From: Setoptus koraiensis
Lineage: Eukaryota > Arthropoda
NCBI GenBank assembly: GCA_048013815.1
Contig: CM106585.1
Coordinates: 10,540,001 to 10,604,000, forward strand
Direction of reading: 5' to 3'
Length of the DNA: 64,000 nucleotides
In this document: one piece after another, positions 27,720-38,304 of the stretch
Layout: the number at the start of each line of letters is the position of its first letter
Numbering within the stretch: position 1 is the stretch's first letter
Notes under the pieces: generated by a model
Databases searched by the model: none
Told to the model about the DNA's origin: nothing
What the model saw: the letters and a program-made list of their open reading frames with translations, nothing else
Position numbers and translations under genes: made by a program

Positions 27720-29101
27720 GGGTGCGCCCAAGAATAGTTAGTGTCCTCATGTATTAATTTGAATTCTGAGTATTATCAATCGTGCTTGTAAATCCAATTC
27801 AGTGTGGTGATCGCGTGGATATTTTTGGGTGCTTAGATGAGCAGTTTATTCTCCTTGCCCGCCCTCGCATACCACACGCTGGTCGAAAGTAAGCATTGTT
27901 AGATGGTTGCAATGTTTTACATTCTCCATGACCTTTTTCGTTCATTCTTCGAAGCGATTCCAAATACCCACACCTCCACAATTATTGCACGTGCCATAAG
28001 TCAAGCTAAATGAAAAAATAGTCGCACAATCAGTGTTCGTTGAGGCCACAGAGATCAATCGCCCGAAGAAGCTGACCCGTGTGTGCAGTTCACGCGGATT
28101 GCGGATATTGTGAGAACTAACAACGGAAATGACCCAGTTAGGCATCGGTGGTGCGAGTCTGAAGCCAGTAACGTGAAAAAAGATTTGTGCAAAAGTCGAT
28201 CAAATTGCTATTATTCAAAAATATCGACACAAGTGCCGCAGTGAATACAAGTAACAGCAAGTCACATGCTCTAGTGTTCACCCATATTGCGGTGTTCATG
28301 CATGAATATCATCAACTGGCACCAAGAAGAATTCTCTGGATCCTTGTCGCTGAATGTCCGTTCGTTGCCGTTGAGTCACTCGTTGGAACTTGGCTCCGAG
28401 TTACGAAGTCGGTCATCATAACATCGACATGACAGTTCGACAATTCGGCAATTCGGTAAATCGGCAATTCGGCAATTTGGCAATTCTACAATTCGACAAA
28501 TTCGATGCCTACTTGAATTGGCCGCCGCAACTCACTCTGAGACTGTTGGCTCAACAAAAACTCGGCGTGACTACTGTAGCGTGATTCATCAAGTGTGGCG
28601 TCGGTCACAAGGTGAACCGAGTGAATTGCCTGCATGAATAACAGGTGTACAAATGCATTTAACAAGTGCCACGATTATATAACTGAGGTGTGTGCAAATT
28701 TCCACCTGTCCGTTCGTCTGTCTGTTTGTGCAAGTGTATCTGTTGGCGCTGCTTGTGCGTTTGTCTGTTTGTTTGTTTGTTTCTCTGTGTGTGTGTTCTG
28801 TCAGATGGACGCTGGACAAAATAAGCCAATAATGCCACATTTTGCATTCACAAATCAAGTCGTCGTAAGACACACGTCAAAATAGAAACTAAATGTAAAA
28901 AACAGGACTATGATCGTTCAATTGATCTATTAATCGAATCCGACTGAACCAATTATAACAATTATCTAATTGTTGCCAGTTTCAACATTTGATTGGGCAT
29001 AACAAGCAAAATCACAGCAGATTAGTAAGCACCAATCTCAGCATCAATACTGTCTACTGGAATAGATCACACACCGGCCAAGCAACTGTTACTCGAGCGA
29101 A
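27720..29101. other. Divergent region between dynein-like gene and FKBP14
   Basis: About 1.4 kb between two divergent starts. It contains an imperfect 9-bp repeat tract (28434-28507) and a TG/TCTGTTTG-rich stretch at about 28700-28800. No exon is recognisable in the short frames here. Confidence 0.55.
28434..28507. repeat. Imperfect 8-9 bp GCAATTCGG repeat tract
   Basis: About eight imperfect copies of GCAATTCGG/ACAATTCG run in tandem upstream of FKBP14. Function unknown. Confidence 0.7.
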
Positions 29102-30082
29102 ATGCCCACAACAACTGCCTACCTATCAATACTATTATTTTACTCGCTGGCAATATCGAGCCTATCGGCCAGTGAAGACCAGTTGCAGATACACAACACA
29201 TTCAAGCCAGAATATTGCGATAGAAAGGCCAAAGTAACGGACCTGCTGACGCTCCATTACAAGGGTGCCCTTCAAGACGGCACCGAATTCGACTCCAGGT
29301 ACAAACCATCGTAGACTAATGTATCCAGCATTATCATCTGGCACTAGGCTTATATATCTATCTACCTGTATATATCAAACTTATGACAAGCTAGTGTAAC
29401 GTGTCTTCTAACATCCTTTTTATATTCATACCACACCACTCTCATATCGCTCGCTGCAGCTACTCACGCAACGAGCCTTTCTCGTTTCAGTTGGGCATTG
29501 GACAGGTGATTAAAGGCTGGGACAAGGGATTGTTGGATGTTTGTGTTGGAGAGAAACGCCAGCTTATCATACCGCCCGAGCTTGGCTATGGTGATGTAAG
29601 TACAGGTGACAATTGTCACCATAATACTGTATTGTTGCATGCCAATGCAAACTTGTCACACGACAACCACCATACACACCGATTAATAACATGTGACACG
29701 TTGCTCTCTTTATAATCCTCTTAACGATTCGAACCTGTTCGTCGTACATTGGAACCATCAGCAAGCCCATGATAAAATTCCAGCACAGTCTACACTCGTT
29801 TTCGATGTTGAAGTGCTCAAAATTGAAGATGGTCCCAAGCCTGCCAATGTGTTCAAGGAGATTGATACAGATGGCGACAATCAACTCTCAAGGAAGGAAG
29901 TCAGCGAGTTCCTCAAGAAACAGTTTGCCCAATCCAGCAGAGCTGGAGATCCAGCTACGGCCGACGATCCAGACAATGGCCAGATGGTAGAGGAGATATT
30001 CACACACGAAGACAAAGACAAAGACGGCCATATAACTTTGGAGGAGTTTTCCGGACCAAAGTATGATCACGACGAATTGTAG
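29102..30082 (+). CDS. FKBP14: FKBP14-type ER peptidyl-prolyl isomerase with EF-hands
   Basis: This is an ER-lumen proline isomerase that assists folding of collagens and other secretory proteins. Exons 29102-29298, 29460-29595 and 29762-30082 give 217 residues, close to the usual length. Residues 1-24 are a signal peptide ([17 protein letters not shown]). The FKBP domain spans about 38-130: [15 protein letters not shown] spanning the first splice, [30 protein letters not shown]. Two EF-hands follow, with loops [12 protein letters not shown] and [12 protein letters not shown], and the chain ends in the ER-retention signal HDEL. All splice sites are GT-AG: CCAG|GTACAA, CTGCAG|CTAC, GAT|GTAAGT, CATCAG|CAAGCC. 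Calcium binding by both loops is expected from their acidic positions. Confidence 0.95.
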
Positions 30083-31420
30083 ATTCAGATAGCTTCCACC
30101 ATAACAATTGTGTTATAGTAATTGTGCAATCAATCGATAAGATGTATTGGCCAGTTTCGATGTATCACATTAATTGAAATGACCAATAAAGTGCAACTTA
30201 AAATCTTATGCTATATATCTCTGAAAATTGTCTGGGGCATGGTCATTTGGTCGTGGCAACCAATCTTTCTCGGGCCATCAATGGTTGAATCTAAAAAAGC
30301 GTCAATGCTCTAGGAGACAATTCAACATTTATACGATATATCTGGCGTCTTTCCAAATCCAATCGATGAATATTAGCTGCTGTTGATCCTAGAAAACTAC
30401 GCCATATGGTACGCTGGCTAGGAGAAGTTGGATGACATTCTAAGGAGGTTCGCATCGAGTGATCACTCTGCCAATGACTGACTCTTACACATCCGAAATA
30501 TTATGTAACATGAGTTATCTGTAGTCGTTGTTGTTCACTATCATACGAAAATGCCTCACTTCGTAAATGAATAACAACCATCATGTTTACATCTGAAAGG
30601 ACGTCGCACACTGTGCTCCTCTGGCACATGATCGTCTTTTAAATTAAATCCAGCACAACAAATCCGACCGATCGTGTCGTGCCGAGGGGCAGAGTCCGAT
30701 TACCCCGGGTTTCGCTGAGAATGCGGATGAAAAGATGACTCGGATTTGATCGGAATGGAGCGCATACCGCAGACCACTCAAGGCAATAGGCGTGACTACG
30801 GGTCTACGATGTGCGGTCTTTTTGGGCCCGTCGCATTTGGCCAACACAACGAGAGTATATTTGACAGGCACAGTTGGTGATTTTGCGCCGCGCGCAGTTA
30901 TTATCTGCACACTGGCTGCAGATACAGAGTATTCATAATGCACTGTGGAGGGCTCATCTATCAGCGACCAGCCTCTCATCAGGCGTTCTAAAAAACAAAC
31001 AAAAAACTGGGCCGGGACAATAATCACCTGTACTATTTATCCTCCATTCACTATTTGGCGGCTGGTCTTGTCTGATATGAGGTCAATTAGAGGGATTTGT
31101 ATTTTATATATCAAGTATAGTTAGCAGGACCGTATTTATCGGTCTCTCCGACACTGATAGTGCGATGAAAAACAACACATTGATAATCATCAAATTACGT
31201 TAACCACATGACAAATGATCATCAATGTTTCGTGCCAATTATTTTTAGATTAGGACACTTGTGACAAACTCACACACAGTAAGAGACATTCAATTTTTTG
31301 TATTGTTGACACAACATAGTACAAGAATTGTTTGTCAGACATAGAAAAACAACAGAATTATTACCAAGAATTATCCACCTGTCACACTCCTTTCACTCAT
31401 CGAATCACCATTCACCACTT
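30083..31420. other. Region between FKBP14 and the RUFY gene
   Basis: It holds the FKBP14 3' UTR and the RUFY promoter/5' UTR. A minus-strand open frame at 30644-31027, with a good acceptor-like pyrimidine tract before it, looks more GC-rich than its surroundings but matches no known family; see the findings. Confidence 0.5.
30185..30190 (+). terminator. AATAAA poly(A) signal of FKBP14
   Basis: A canonical hexamer lies 103 nt downstream of the FKBP14 stop codon. Confidence 0.7.
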
Positions 31421-33760
31421 ATGATGATGGACGCAAAACTAGATTTATTCGACGACAAACAATCCAGTCATTCGTCGGATGCCGGCGAGCATGGTCCACA
31501 GTTCGATGCCAACCAATCGCATGATAGTGGAAGAGCTACAAGAACAGTTCCACCAAAAGTGGCTCCCCGAGGCCTTTCAATATCGGCAAATCCCGACGTT
31601 ACAATTACAGAGGACATTCTAAAGTTGTCATTGGCTAACAAGGCCGACAATGAAAACAACGCTCCATCTTCCAGTGCATCGACATCTTCCTACTCTACTA
31701 ATGGGACTAATACTTTTGTTGGGGCTCTCAACTCGCTTACATCCCAATTTACAGGTGGCGGCAGTGGCAATCATGCATCCAATGAGAATGGTAGCTTGAT
31801 AGACAATAGGAAAGCTCAAGTAGAACGTGCAAATCTTATTAGTTTAACAAAGCTCATTGTTAGAGATCTTATATCGTCTTCCATTCGTGTCAATAGGACT
31901 ATTAATCATGATCAAACATTCGTACATTTGAACAATTTTTTTACATTGATTGATAAAGTTTTGAAACATGGATTAAAGGTTCGCATACTGAAAAGTAAAA
32001 CCAACGGTCTATGGAATGCCTTGGACAATTTGCCAAAATATTTAAAAGAATCAACACTCATATCGGAATCAATCAGGTCGTTGCCCAACACTAAAACATT
32101 TGATGGCAAAATCAAAGCCTGGATGAGACTAGCCCTGATGCAAAAGAAATTGCCAGAATATATAAGAGAACTATTGGATCACAAAGATGAACTACTAAAG
32201 GATATCTATCACGAACAAGCATTCATGTTAAATGATGAAGCACAAGTTTTTGCCGGCCTTATTATTGGTGTCAATGTAATAGATTGCAACTTTTTCGTCA
32301 AGGACGAAAACTTTGATAATATGGATGACATAATAGATTTAACACCTTACTTGAAAGTTGCCAATAGTTTCGACGAGCCATCTCCCACAACCGACATCGT
32401 TAAAACTCCAGACTCAAACATCTCCGCTGTGTTAGACCAAAAGAACTACCTGGAAGAATTAAATGGTCATCTAAACCATGTTGTTGCGGATTTGCAAGGA
32501 AAATTGAAAGAGTCTTGTGAGAGGAATCAAATTCTAGAAATGGAGCTCAAACTTCATGAAACACAAATCACAAAATTACAATCAGAAGCATCATCATGGA
32601 ATCGCGAGTCAAGACCGGGCAGTTCTTTGGTTGACACAATAAAAAACACACTCAGTGGTTCTAATACAACATTGAATAATCGACCTGCAAGTGGGTCAGA
32701 TTTTGAAAAACCCACTGAGAGTAACATAACAGAGTGCCTCAATAACAGTGAACTCAGGCCTGATCAGCAGGACGCATCTTATCAGACTGATGACGAGGAA
32801 ATCGATCTGGAATCCAAGAAGTTGTTAGAGTCATACAAAACTGAGATTGCCTCACTGAAAGATCGAGGCGTCATACTTGAGATGAGTTACAGAAATTCAT
32901 TGGAACGCATAAAAGCATTAGAGAAAGATTTGGATATACAAACTTCGATGAACAACGACAAAGAAACGTCAATTCAGATACTGAGTAAGGAAGTGAAGGA
33001 AAAGCAAGAACAGCTATCATCATTAAGAAAACAACTTAGTGAAACGAAAAAAACCAACGACTCTCTAGTTATGAGACTAAACGAAAGCGACACGAAGTCG
33101 GAGGAAAGAATTAGGACTATTTCTCACCTACAAATCGAATTGGACAAATGTAAACTCGAGTATAAAGATTTGATAAATAAGTTTACCAGTTTGCAAAAGG
33201 AACATAAAACTTTGAGTAAGGAGACGGAGATACTGAAACAAACAAATGAGAACTTAGTAGAATCAAGCGAAACAATGAAGGGTGATCTAAAGAAGGAACG
33301 CGAATGTAAACTGAGTTCCTCGGCCGAAGTGGAGAGACAGGCTGCCACAATATCGAGTCTGACATCAAAATTAGAAGCGGTGCAAAGGGAGGTTCTGCTT
33401 TGTGCAGAATACCAGAAAAAATCTGAGGAATTATCTATCAAGTGCAGAGACTACGAATTGAGTTTAGAGGAAGTCGGCAACCAATTGAGAGAGTCCAGGC
33501 TTGAAGTTGAAAATCTAAAAGAAAACTCCTCTGTGTTCCTTGAGGCTCAATGGATGGATAGTAAACAAGTCAAGGCTTGTATCCAATGTCAGCAGGCTTT
33601 TTCAGTGACCAGAAGAAAACATCATTGTAGATTGTGTGGACATGTGTTCTGTCAAACCTGTTCAGATAACAAGATGGAAATGGCGTCCTCTGCCAAGCCA
33701 GTCCGCGTTTGTGACAATTGTCATTCTTTTCTATTGGCGAAGTTTGTGAAAAGCTCTTGA
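31421..33760 (+). CDS. RUFY: RUFY-family endosomal protein, RUN plus coiled coil plus FYVE
   Basis: RUFY proteins act on endosomes: the FYVE finger binds PI3P and the RUN domain engages small GTPases or motor adaptors. The start is taken at the ATG at 31421; the frame is open upstream only with a TTG. Of 779 residues, 1-130 are disordered and Ser/Asn-rich. The RUN domain spans about 136-310 with LKHGLKVR, AWMRLALMQKKLPEYI and GLIIGVNVIDCNFFVKDE. A RUFY-specific segment AVLDQKNYLEELNGHLN follows, then a long coiled coil to about 700. The FYVE finger runs from about 720 (CIQC) to 770 with RRKHHCRLCGHVFC and CDNC, so all eight zinc ligands and the basic PI3P pocket are present. It best resembles RUFY1/2. 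Single exon. Confidence 0.93.
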   Translation: MMMDAKLDLFDDKQSSHSSDAGEHGPQFDANQSHDSGRATRTVPPKVAPRGLSISANPDVTITEDILKLSLANKADNENNAPSSSASTSSYSTNGTNTFVGALNSLTSQFTGGGSGNHASNENGSLIDNRKAQVERANLISLTKLIVRDLISSSIRVNRTINHDQTFVHLNNFFTLIDKVLKHGLKVRILKSKTNGLWNALDNLPKYLKESTLISESIRSLPNTKTFDGKIKAWMRLALMQKKLPEYIRELLDHKDELLKDIYHEQAFMLNDEAQVFAGLIIGVNVIDCNFFVKDENFDNMDDIIDLTPYLKVANSFDEPSPTTDIVKTPDSNISAVLDQKNYLEELNGHLNHVVADLQGKLKESCERNQILEMELKLHETQITKLQSEASSWNRESRPGSSLVDTIKNTLSGSNTTLNNRPASGSDFEKPTESNITECLNNSELRPDQQDASYQTDDEEIDLESKKLLESYKTEIASLKDRGVILEMSYRNSLERIKALEKDLDIQTSMNNDKETSIQILSKEVKEKQEQLSSLRKQLSETKKTNDSLVMRLNESDTKSEERIRTISHLQIELDKCKLEYKDLINKFTSLQKEHKTLSKETEILKQTNENLVESSETMKGDLKKERECKLSSSAEVERQAATISSLTSKLEAVQREVLLCAEYQKKSEELSIKCRDYELSLEEVGNQLRESRLEVENLKENSSVFLEAQWMDSKQVKACIQCQQAFSVTRRKHHCRLCGHVFCQTCSDNKMEMASSAKPVRVCDNCHSFLLAKFVKSS

Positions 33761-34342
33761 GATTGCACTTGTTTAGAGTCTAAACCAAATGGTCTACAAT
33801 TTGTACAGGTATGTTGCGATTTGTATAATTCTATCTATTATAGAGGCCACTATAATGGGCTATGGTCAGCTCACCATTTTGGTGCCATGAGCTCACATTT
33901 CGACGTGCAAAAGGATAAACAATTTACTTCCTGATATAATCAAGATAGATCATTTGGGCGATGCCGTCCAAATAGTAAAGCTTTATTAGATGCAAGTGTC
34001 TTGGATATTGGGTTTACAAATACACCATCAAGTATTGGCATCGTCAAGGAACATAAAGATACTACACTGCAGTCGACATTGAACAAACTCTAAGAACACC
34101 GTTTGTTCAACTATAACCAAAATGTTGTAGCCTCGTGTCAGGCTGAGACTGTTATAATCTAGGCCGGAACAATCGTGATTTTAGAATCCTAATAAAATCT
34201 GATGTACAGTTTGTTGTGAAGTTGCATAGTACTTTTGCGTTAGGTTTAATCATTAAGGTAACAATAGTGAGTCTAATTTAACAAGTGAAAATCAGCGAAA
34301 ACAGTTAACATCAAGATCACTGATTGAGACATTCCGATCAAG
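33761..34342. other. Convergent region between RUFY and alanine aminotransferase
   Basis: This 580-bp AT-rich stretch holds both 3' UTRs. A plus-strand AATAAA at 34191-34196 could end the RUFY transcript, and TTTAAT near 34247 could act as ATTAAA for the aminotransferase on the minus strand. No gene is seen. Confidence 0.55.
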
Positions 34343-36088
34343 TTAGTCGTACATTTCAATGAAGCTTAAGTGAAATTTCCTAAATCTATCCATCATATCT
34401 TCGAAAACATCACGCTGAGGTAATATGGTGGTTCTGAAATGATGAGTATTTGGCAACTGTCCAAAGCCAGAACCAGGAACAACGCAAATTCCGGTCTTCT
34501 CTAGAAAGTTCATACAATAGAAAAAATCCGGAGCGTTTCCCGCCTCTTTCGCAGCTTGAATAGCCTTCTTTGGCAAATCTAACCTGGGAAATGCATACAT
34601 GGCCCCAGCAACTTTGTTACTGTGAACTCCGGGGACCGAGTTGAATGTATCCGCCACTAGTTTTGACTTTTGTTGGAGATCTCGCAAAATGGAGTCGCGT
34701 TCCGAAGCGTAGAGATCGTAAGACGGCTGACCCTTCTTTGGCGGATCAACAACGCAATCCATTATAAACTGGCCCAAAACAGATGAGCACAATCTCGCTG
34801 AAAGTCCTTTGTATAATAGAGCGCGAACATCTTCGCTTATATTAGATAATTCGCAGTAACCTCCTCTCAGGCCGCATTCTCCCATGAATCCCTTACTGGC
34901 GGACATCATGGAAGCAAGTTCTAATTTGTAATTAGTTTCTTCATGCATAACTTTTTTGAACGAATGAAACTTGGAATTTTCATCATAAACATTTTGCTGA
35001 TACACCTCATCAGCGATAATCATCAGTTTGTGCTGATTTGCAAAATCCAAAACTTTCCTGATGTTTTCTTTGGATAGTACGGATCCGGTGGGATTACCTG
35101 GGTTAATAATAACAATGGCTTTGAGATCACATTTATCTTTTTCTTGGTGATAAGCTCTTTCTAGTTCGTCTATCTTCAAACTCCATTCATCAGTTTCGTC
35201 TAGATAGTAGTTAGCTTGATGCATATTGTACTCCGCCAATGTGGCCGAATACAGCGGATATTGTGGTATTGGTATCATGACTCCAACTGGTAGGCCCTTC
35301 TTTCTAGAATGATTCAAAAGGGACAGGATACTCTTGACGGCCTCGCTAGCGCCTGTCGATAAGAAAATATTTTTCCAGTCAGTGTCGATGTTGTCTCGTC
35401 TCTTAATATAATCAGCTATGTGCTTTCTAACTATCTCAACTCCGCACGAGTCGCTGTACGATCCGACAGATCTGCCCCCACATCCGTCTAGTAGCTCGTT
35501 GACCTTGTCCTTGACGTCTTGTGGTGTATCGGGACTTGACAAGAGTTTGGTATTTGCAGCGCACGCTATGACCTGTCGAAAGAAGGTCAAGGGCTTTTGA
35601 TTCATCGCATGGCAGTCTCCTGAGATGTCGAGGGATATCATGCGGAGAGAGGTTGAGAATTTTAAGATTTGCAAGAGAAGAGAATAATCAGGGGTCAGGT
35701 TAATTATAGTCGCATCTATGTAAGTGAGGAGAGAGGGTTTAAAAAAAAAATAATTGCCAATTTCGTTCGGTCTTTGTCCAGTAGAGGAGAGCCCTCTCAG
35801 GAGAGTTTCACTCAATAAGTTTAAACAAGTACCTATGTTAGCTCGAATGATATTGTTGAATGGTTTCTTAGCACCAGACTTGAGTTCATCATCGAGTTTT
35901 GCCGCCCTTATCACAAGGGGTCCCCGAACAGCGTACTCCAAGCGTCTAATGTTTTGATTAATGTTTTCAACAGTGAGCAATTGATTAATACTGCATGTTG
36001 TATGTATCGACGACCTTGAGGAACCTTGAAGAGCGTTGGCCAATCGAGGTTGTCTAAGCGACGACAAGACTATTGCACTATTTGCCAT
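34343..36088 (-). CDS. GPT: Alanine aminotransferase, probably mitochondrial
   Basis: This PLP enzyme interconverts alanine plus 2-oxoglutarate with pyruvate plus glutamate. Exons 36088-35833 and 35619-34343 give 510 residues. The first 35 residues are Ser/Arg-rich with no acidic residue and look like a mitochondrial presequence, as in GPT2. Landmarks are LEYAVRGPLVIRA, KKPFNNIIRANIG, MNQKPLTFFRQV, STGASEAVKSIL, PIPQYPLYSA, INPGNPTGSVLS, DEVYQQNVY, the PLP lysine in SASKGFMGECG near 328, GAMYAFPRLDLP, CVVPGSGFGQ and the substrate arginine in HFRTTILP. A 213-bp intron (35620-35832) is stop-free and in frame; read as coding it would insert 71 residues between RANIG and DCHAMNQKP, where other species have none. 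All active-site residues appear intact. Confidence 0.95.
   Translation of the reverse strand: MANSAIVLSSLRQPRLANALQGSSRSSIHTTCSINQLLTVENINQNIRRLEYAVRGPLVIRAAKLDDELKSGAKKPFNNIIRANIGTCLNLLSETLLRGLSSTGQRPNEIGNYFFFKPSLLTYIDATIINLTPDYSLLLQILKFSTSLRMISLDISGDCHAMNQKPLTFFRQVIACAANTKLLSSPDTPQDVKDKVNELLDGCGGRSVGSYSDSCGVEIVRKHIADYIKRRDNIDTDWKNIFLSTGASEAVKSILSLLNHSRKKGLPVGVMIPIPQYPLYSATLAEYNMHQANYYLDETDEWSLKIDELERAYHQEKDKCDLKAIVIINPGNPTGSVLSKENIRKVLDFANQHKLMIIADEVYQQNVYDENSKFHSFKKVMHEETNYKLELASMMSASKGFMGECGLRGGYCELSNISEDVRALLYKGLSARLCSSVLGQFIMDCVVDPPKKGQPSYDLYASERDSILRDLQQKSKLVADTFNSVPGVHSNKVAGAMYAFPRLDLPKKAIQAAKEAGNAPDFFYCMNFLEKTGICVVPGSGFGQLPNTHHFRTTILPQRDVFEDMMDRFRKFHLSFIEMYD
35620..35832 (-). other. 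In-frame 213-bp intron of alanine aminotransferase
   Basis: The donor is CATAG|GTACTT (35833/35832) and the acceptor CATCTCAG|GAGACT (35620/35619), with a pyrimidine-rich tract before the acceptor. Splicing restores RANIGDCHAMNQKP exactly as in the family. The length is a multiple of three and there is no stop, so unspliced RNA would still be translatable. Confidence 0.88.
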
Positions 36089-36299
36089 TGTGACTTTGTG
36101 AGTGACTCCTAAAATGAGGCAGTCCTAATGCTGACTTGAAATAACGGCGTGTTGCTTCTGTTTGATTTAATATTACTACCTAATGAACGGGACTAATGAA
36201 TTGAGCGGCGCGATTTTTTTCAAAATTTTCATTAAAAAGGTTGGATATTTGTGATAGCGTCAAATGCCCAGAAATGCCCTTGCTATGCAGCATAGTGAG

Positions 36300-36315
36300 C
36301 ACATTACGTAATGTG
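36300..36315. promoter_or_regulatory. 16-bp palindrome CACATTACGTAATGTG, bZIP-like site
   Basis: The palindrome contains TTACGTAA, the same core as the array at 1.4 kb and a typical PAR/NFIL3-type or C/EBP-type bZIP site. It lies about 212 bp upstream of the alanine aminotransferase ATG. Binding is inferred from the motif only. Confidence 0.45.
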
Positions 36316-37359
36316 TTGTGCATGCTAACGTCGAGCCAGCTGATTCTTATGTGTGTCTACTTGCTCGTGAACTGCCGGTAATTTCGAACGGTTTGCATAG
36401 CGCGACGATTTAAAAAGTTCTCGAACCGAACTTTGGAGTGGCGATATCACAGGATACCGAGATACGAGTTGAGAATGGTGCTCCGGTAGAAACTCAACAA
36501 TAAATTAGACCGCTTTCTGCCATTTCCGCCATTTCTTCCGCTTGCCAGGAACGGTTATTACTCCGGTGGAAACGATTGAGACCCCCGTCTTTCTATCGCT
36601 TTCACACGGGCCATTCATGTGTTGCTCGAATTGTCACCAAGATTGTCAACGCATTCTTGTACTTGTGAACCCTAAAATCGGCCTCGCCAGACCCAGACTC
36701 AGACCCAGCTCCCCCTTTTTTGGTGAAATATGCGGCGTCACCACAGCTGGACGTTTACGTTGTGCGAAAACAAATTGAAGACATCGAGCATGGGCAAAAA
36801 GATGGAACAAAGAAGCTAGAAATAGGACGCCGTTATTAGAAAATTAGCCATCAAGGAGTGTTGATATCGATGAGAGACGCGCCCATCTTTGCTCAGTGTG
36901 GTCGCTGCTTATCGGTCATCCATCGGTCGTCCAGAAGTATCATCCTTGTTTGGTCTTAGCACAATGGAAAACCTCTGAAAGTGGGCAATTTCTACCAGTT
37001 CCACCAAGATGGCGAAAAGTCAGAGTACAAATCGTCTGCCGAGACACCATCTAAAAGTTGAGCGTCATTGAGATTGTATTTATGTATTGTATATATATTT
37101 CTCGTATCTTGGCTCTATCTTTATTTTTGCATCATTATATCAAAATCACACTAGTCAGACTAAATCTTTGCATAGCATCGAGCTCATTGCGACCGCGAAA
37201 GTTTTACGAGAGAGCAAAACATTCACAGAGAGTCCTTAACTTACGTCTTCTGCATAGAAAAAATGCAAATACGGGCCGAGTAGACGGAAACAACCACAGT
37301 GTGAAGTTGCAATCTGATGATTCGACATGATCTACGTGACAACGTTAAGAGGCACTGCA

Positions 37360-37365
37360 TTTATT
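37360..37365 (-). terminator. AATAAA poly(A) signal of the J-like gene
   Basis: A minus-strand AATAAA lies 79 nt past the stop codon of the J-like gene. Confidence 0.65.
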
Positions 37366-37443
37366 ACAAGCTTCAGCATAGAAAACATACATTACATAAA
37401 TAATTATTAGCATGGACAAATCCTCGCCCACCGCATCTCAGTC

Positions 37444-38304
37444 CTAAATCTTAAAACACTTTTCTAAATTTGCTATTTTATCGTGCTTTGCACGCATTGC
37501 TGGATTCTTTAGAGTAGTGTAGGCGTCATTGATTTGGTTGAATCGAAGTTCATTCAACTGGCGAGTCAGCACATCCGATGCAGCTTTCTTATCCGGACGA
37601 GATTTTGTAGACAGATTCACGAAGGCGTTCTTAATGTCATCCTGGTTTGCATCACATGAAATATTCAGGATCTTGTAGGGATCTTTAGAGGCTTCCTCTA
37701 AACTTTTCCATTCGTCCGATAACTTTCTCAAGTTTTCCATCTTTTTGGCTAACTCATCCACATACACTCTTTGGCCTGGTTTACCTTTGAGCTTATTGAT
37801 AATATATTGATAGTCTCGAATGGCCAAAGGGACTGTCTCCAGCTTGAGTTCATTCAATTTTGCAAACAAGGCAAATGGTTCAATGTAGTCGTCACAAGCC
37901 ATTGTTCTCAAGCAGGTTCCTATCGCATATTCGCAAGCCTCCTTGGCATATTCAAGTTCACCTGTCGCCTGAAACACAAGTCCGTACTGATAATAGATCG
38001 TGGCCAACAATTTTAGCATTTCCACATCCGTATCAGAGTCTTTGTGAGCTTTCAACTCTTGACTGGCCTCGTCATAATAATCGAGAGCTCGTTGATAATG
38101 TTTATTTCGCCATTCCTCATCACCATGTCGTTTTAATTTACTTACCAAGTTGATCATTTCTTCGCGTGAAATACTCTCCCTGAAAAGCAACGGCGGTGGA
38201 GGTAAATCATCCAATCCACATTGAACCAGATCAAGCTGTAGCAAGATAGCTAGTGCGACCAGAGAAAACGTCAGTTCTAGTTTCAATTCATACATTTTTG
38301 CCAT
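37444..38304 (-). CDS. Secretory TPR-like protein with degenerate J domain (RPD)
   Basis: Canonical J domains stimulate Hsp70 ATPase through an invariant HPD. This 286-residue protein starts at ATG 38304 and has a signal peptide (LTFSLVALAILLQ, residues 11-30), so it should enter the ER. Residues 45-205 are helical with TPR-like repeats (RHGDEEWRNKHYQRALDYYD; LATIYYQYGLVFQATGELEYA). Residues 210-280 form a J-like domain (DPYKILNISCDANQDDIKNAF ... NEL..NQINDAYTTLKNPAMRAKHD), but the HPD loop reads RPD within KSRPDKK. This predicts loss or change of Hsp70 stimulation. The layout recalls DNAJC3/p58IPK, an ER TPR co-chaperone, but is much shorter and has no KDEL-type ending (it ends in CFKI). Single exon. 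Ortholog assignment is uncertain. Confidence 0.75.
   Translation of the reverse strand: MAKMYELKLELTFSLVALAILLQLDLVQCGLDDLPPPPLLFRESISREEMINLVSKLKRHGDEEWRNKHYQRALDYYDEASQELKAHKDSDTDVEMLKLLATIYYQYGLVFQATGELEYAKEACEYAIGTCLRTMACDDYIEPFALFAKLNELKLETVPLAIRDYQYIINKLKGKPGQRVYVDELAKKMENLRKLSDEWKSLEEASKDPYKILNISCDANQDDIKNAFVNLSTKSRPDKKAASDVLTRQLNELRFNQINDAYTTLKNPAMRAKHDKIANLEKCFKI

Larger units (their letters stand above)
36089..37443. other. Region between alanine aminotransferase and J-like gene
   Basis: This 1.35-kb noncoding stretch contains the aminotransferase promoter and the J-like gene's 3' UTR. It includes a perfect 16-bp palindrome centred on TTACGTAA at 36300-36315, about 210 bp upstream of the aminotransferase start, and an AATAAA for the J-like gene. 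No exon is recognised. Confidence 0.55.
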
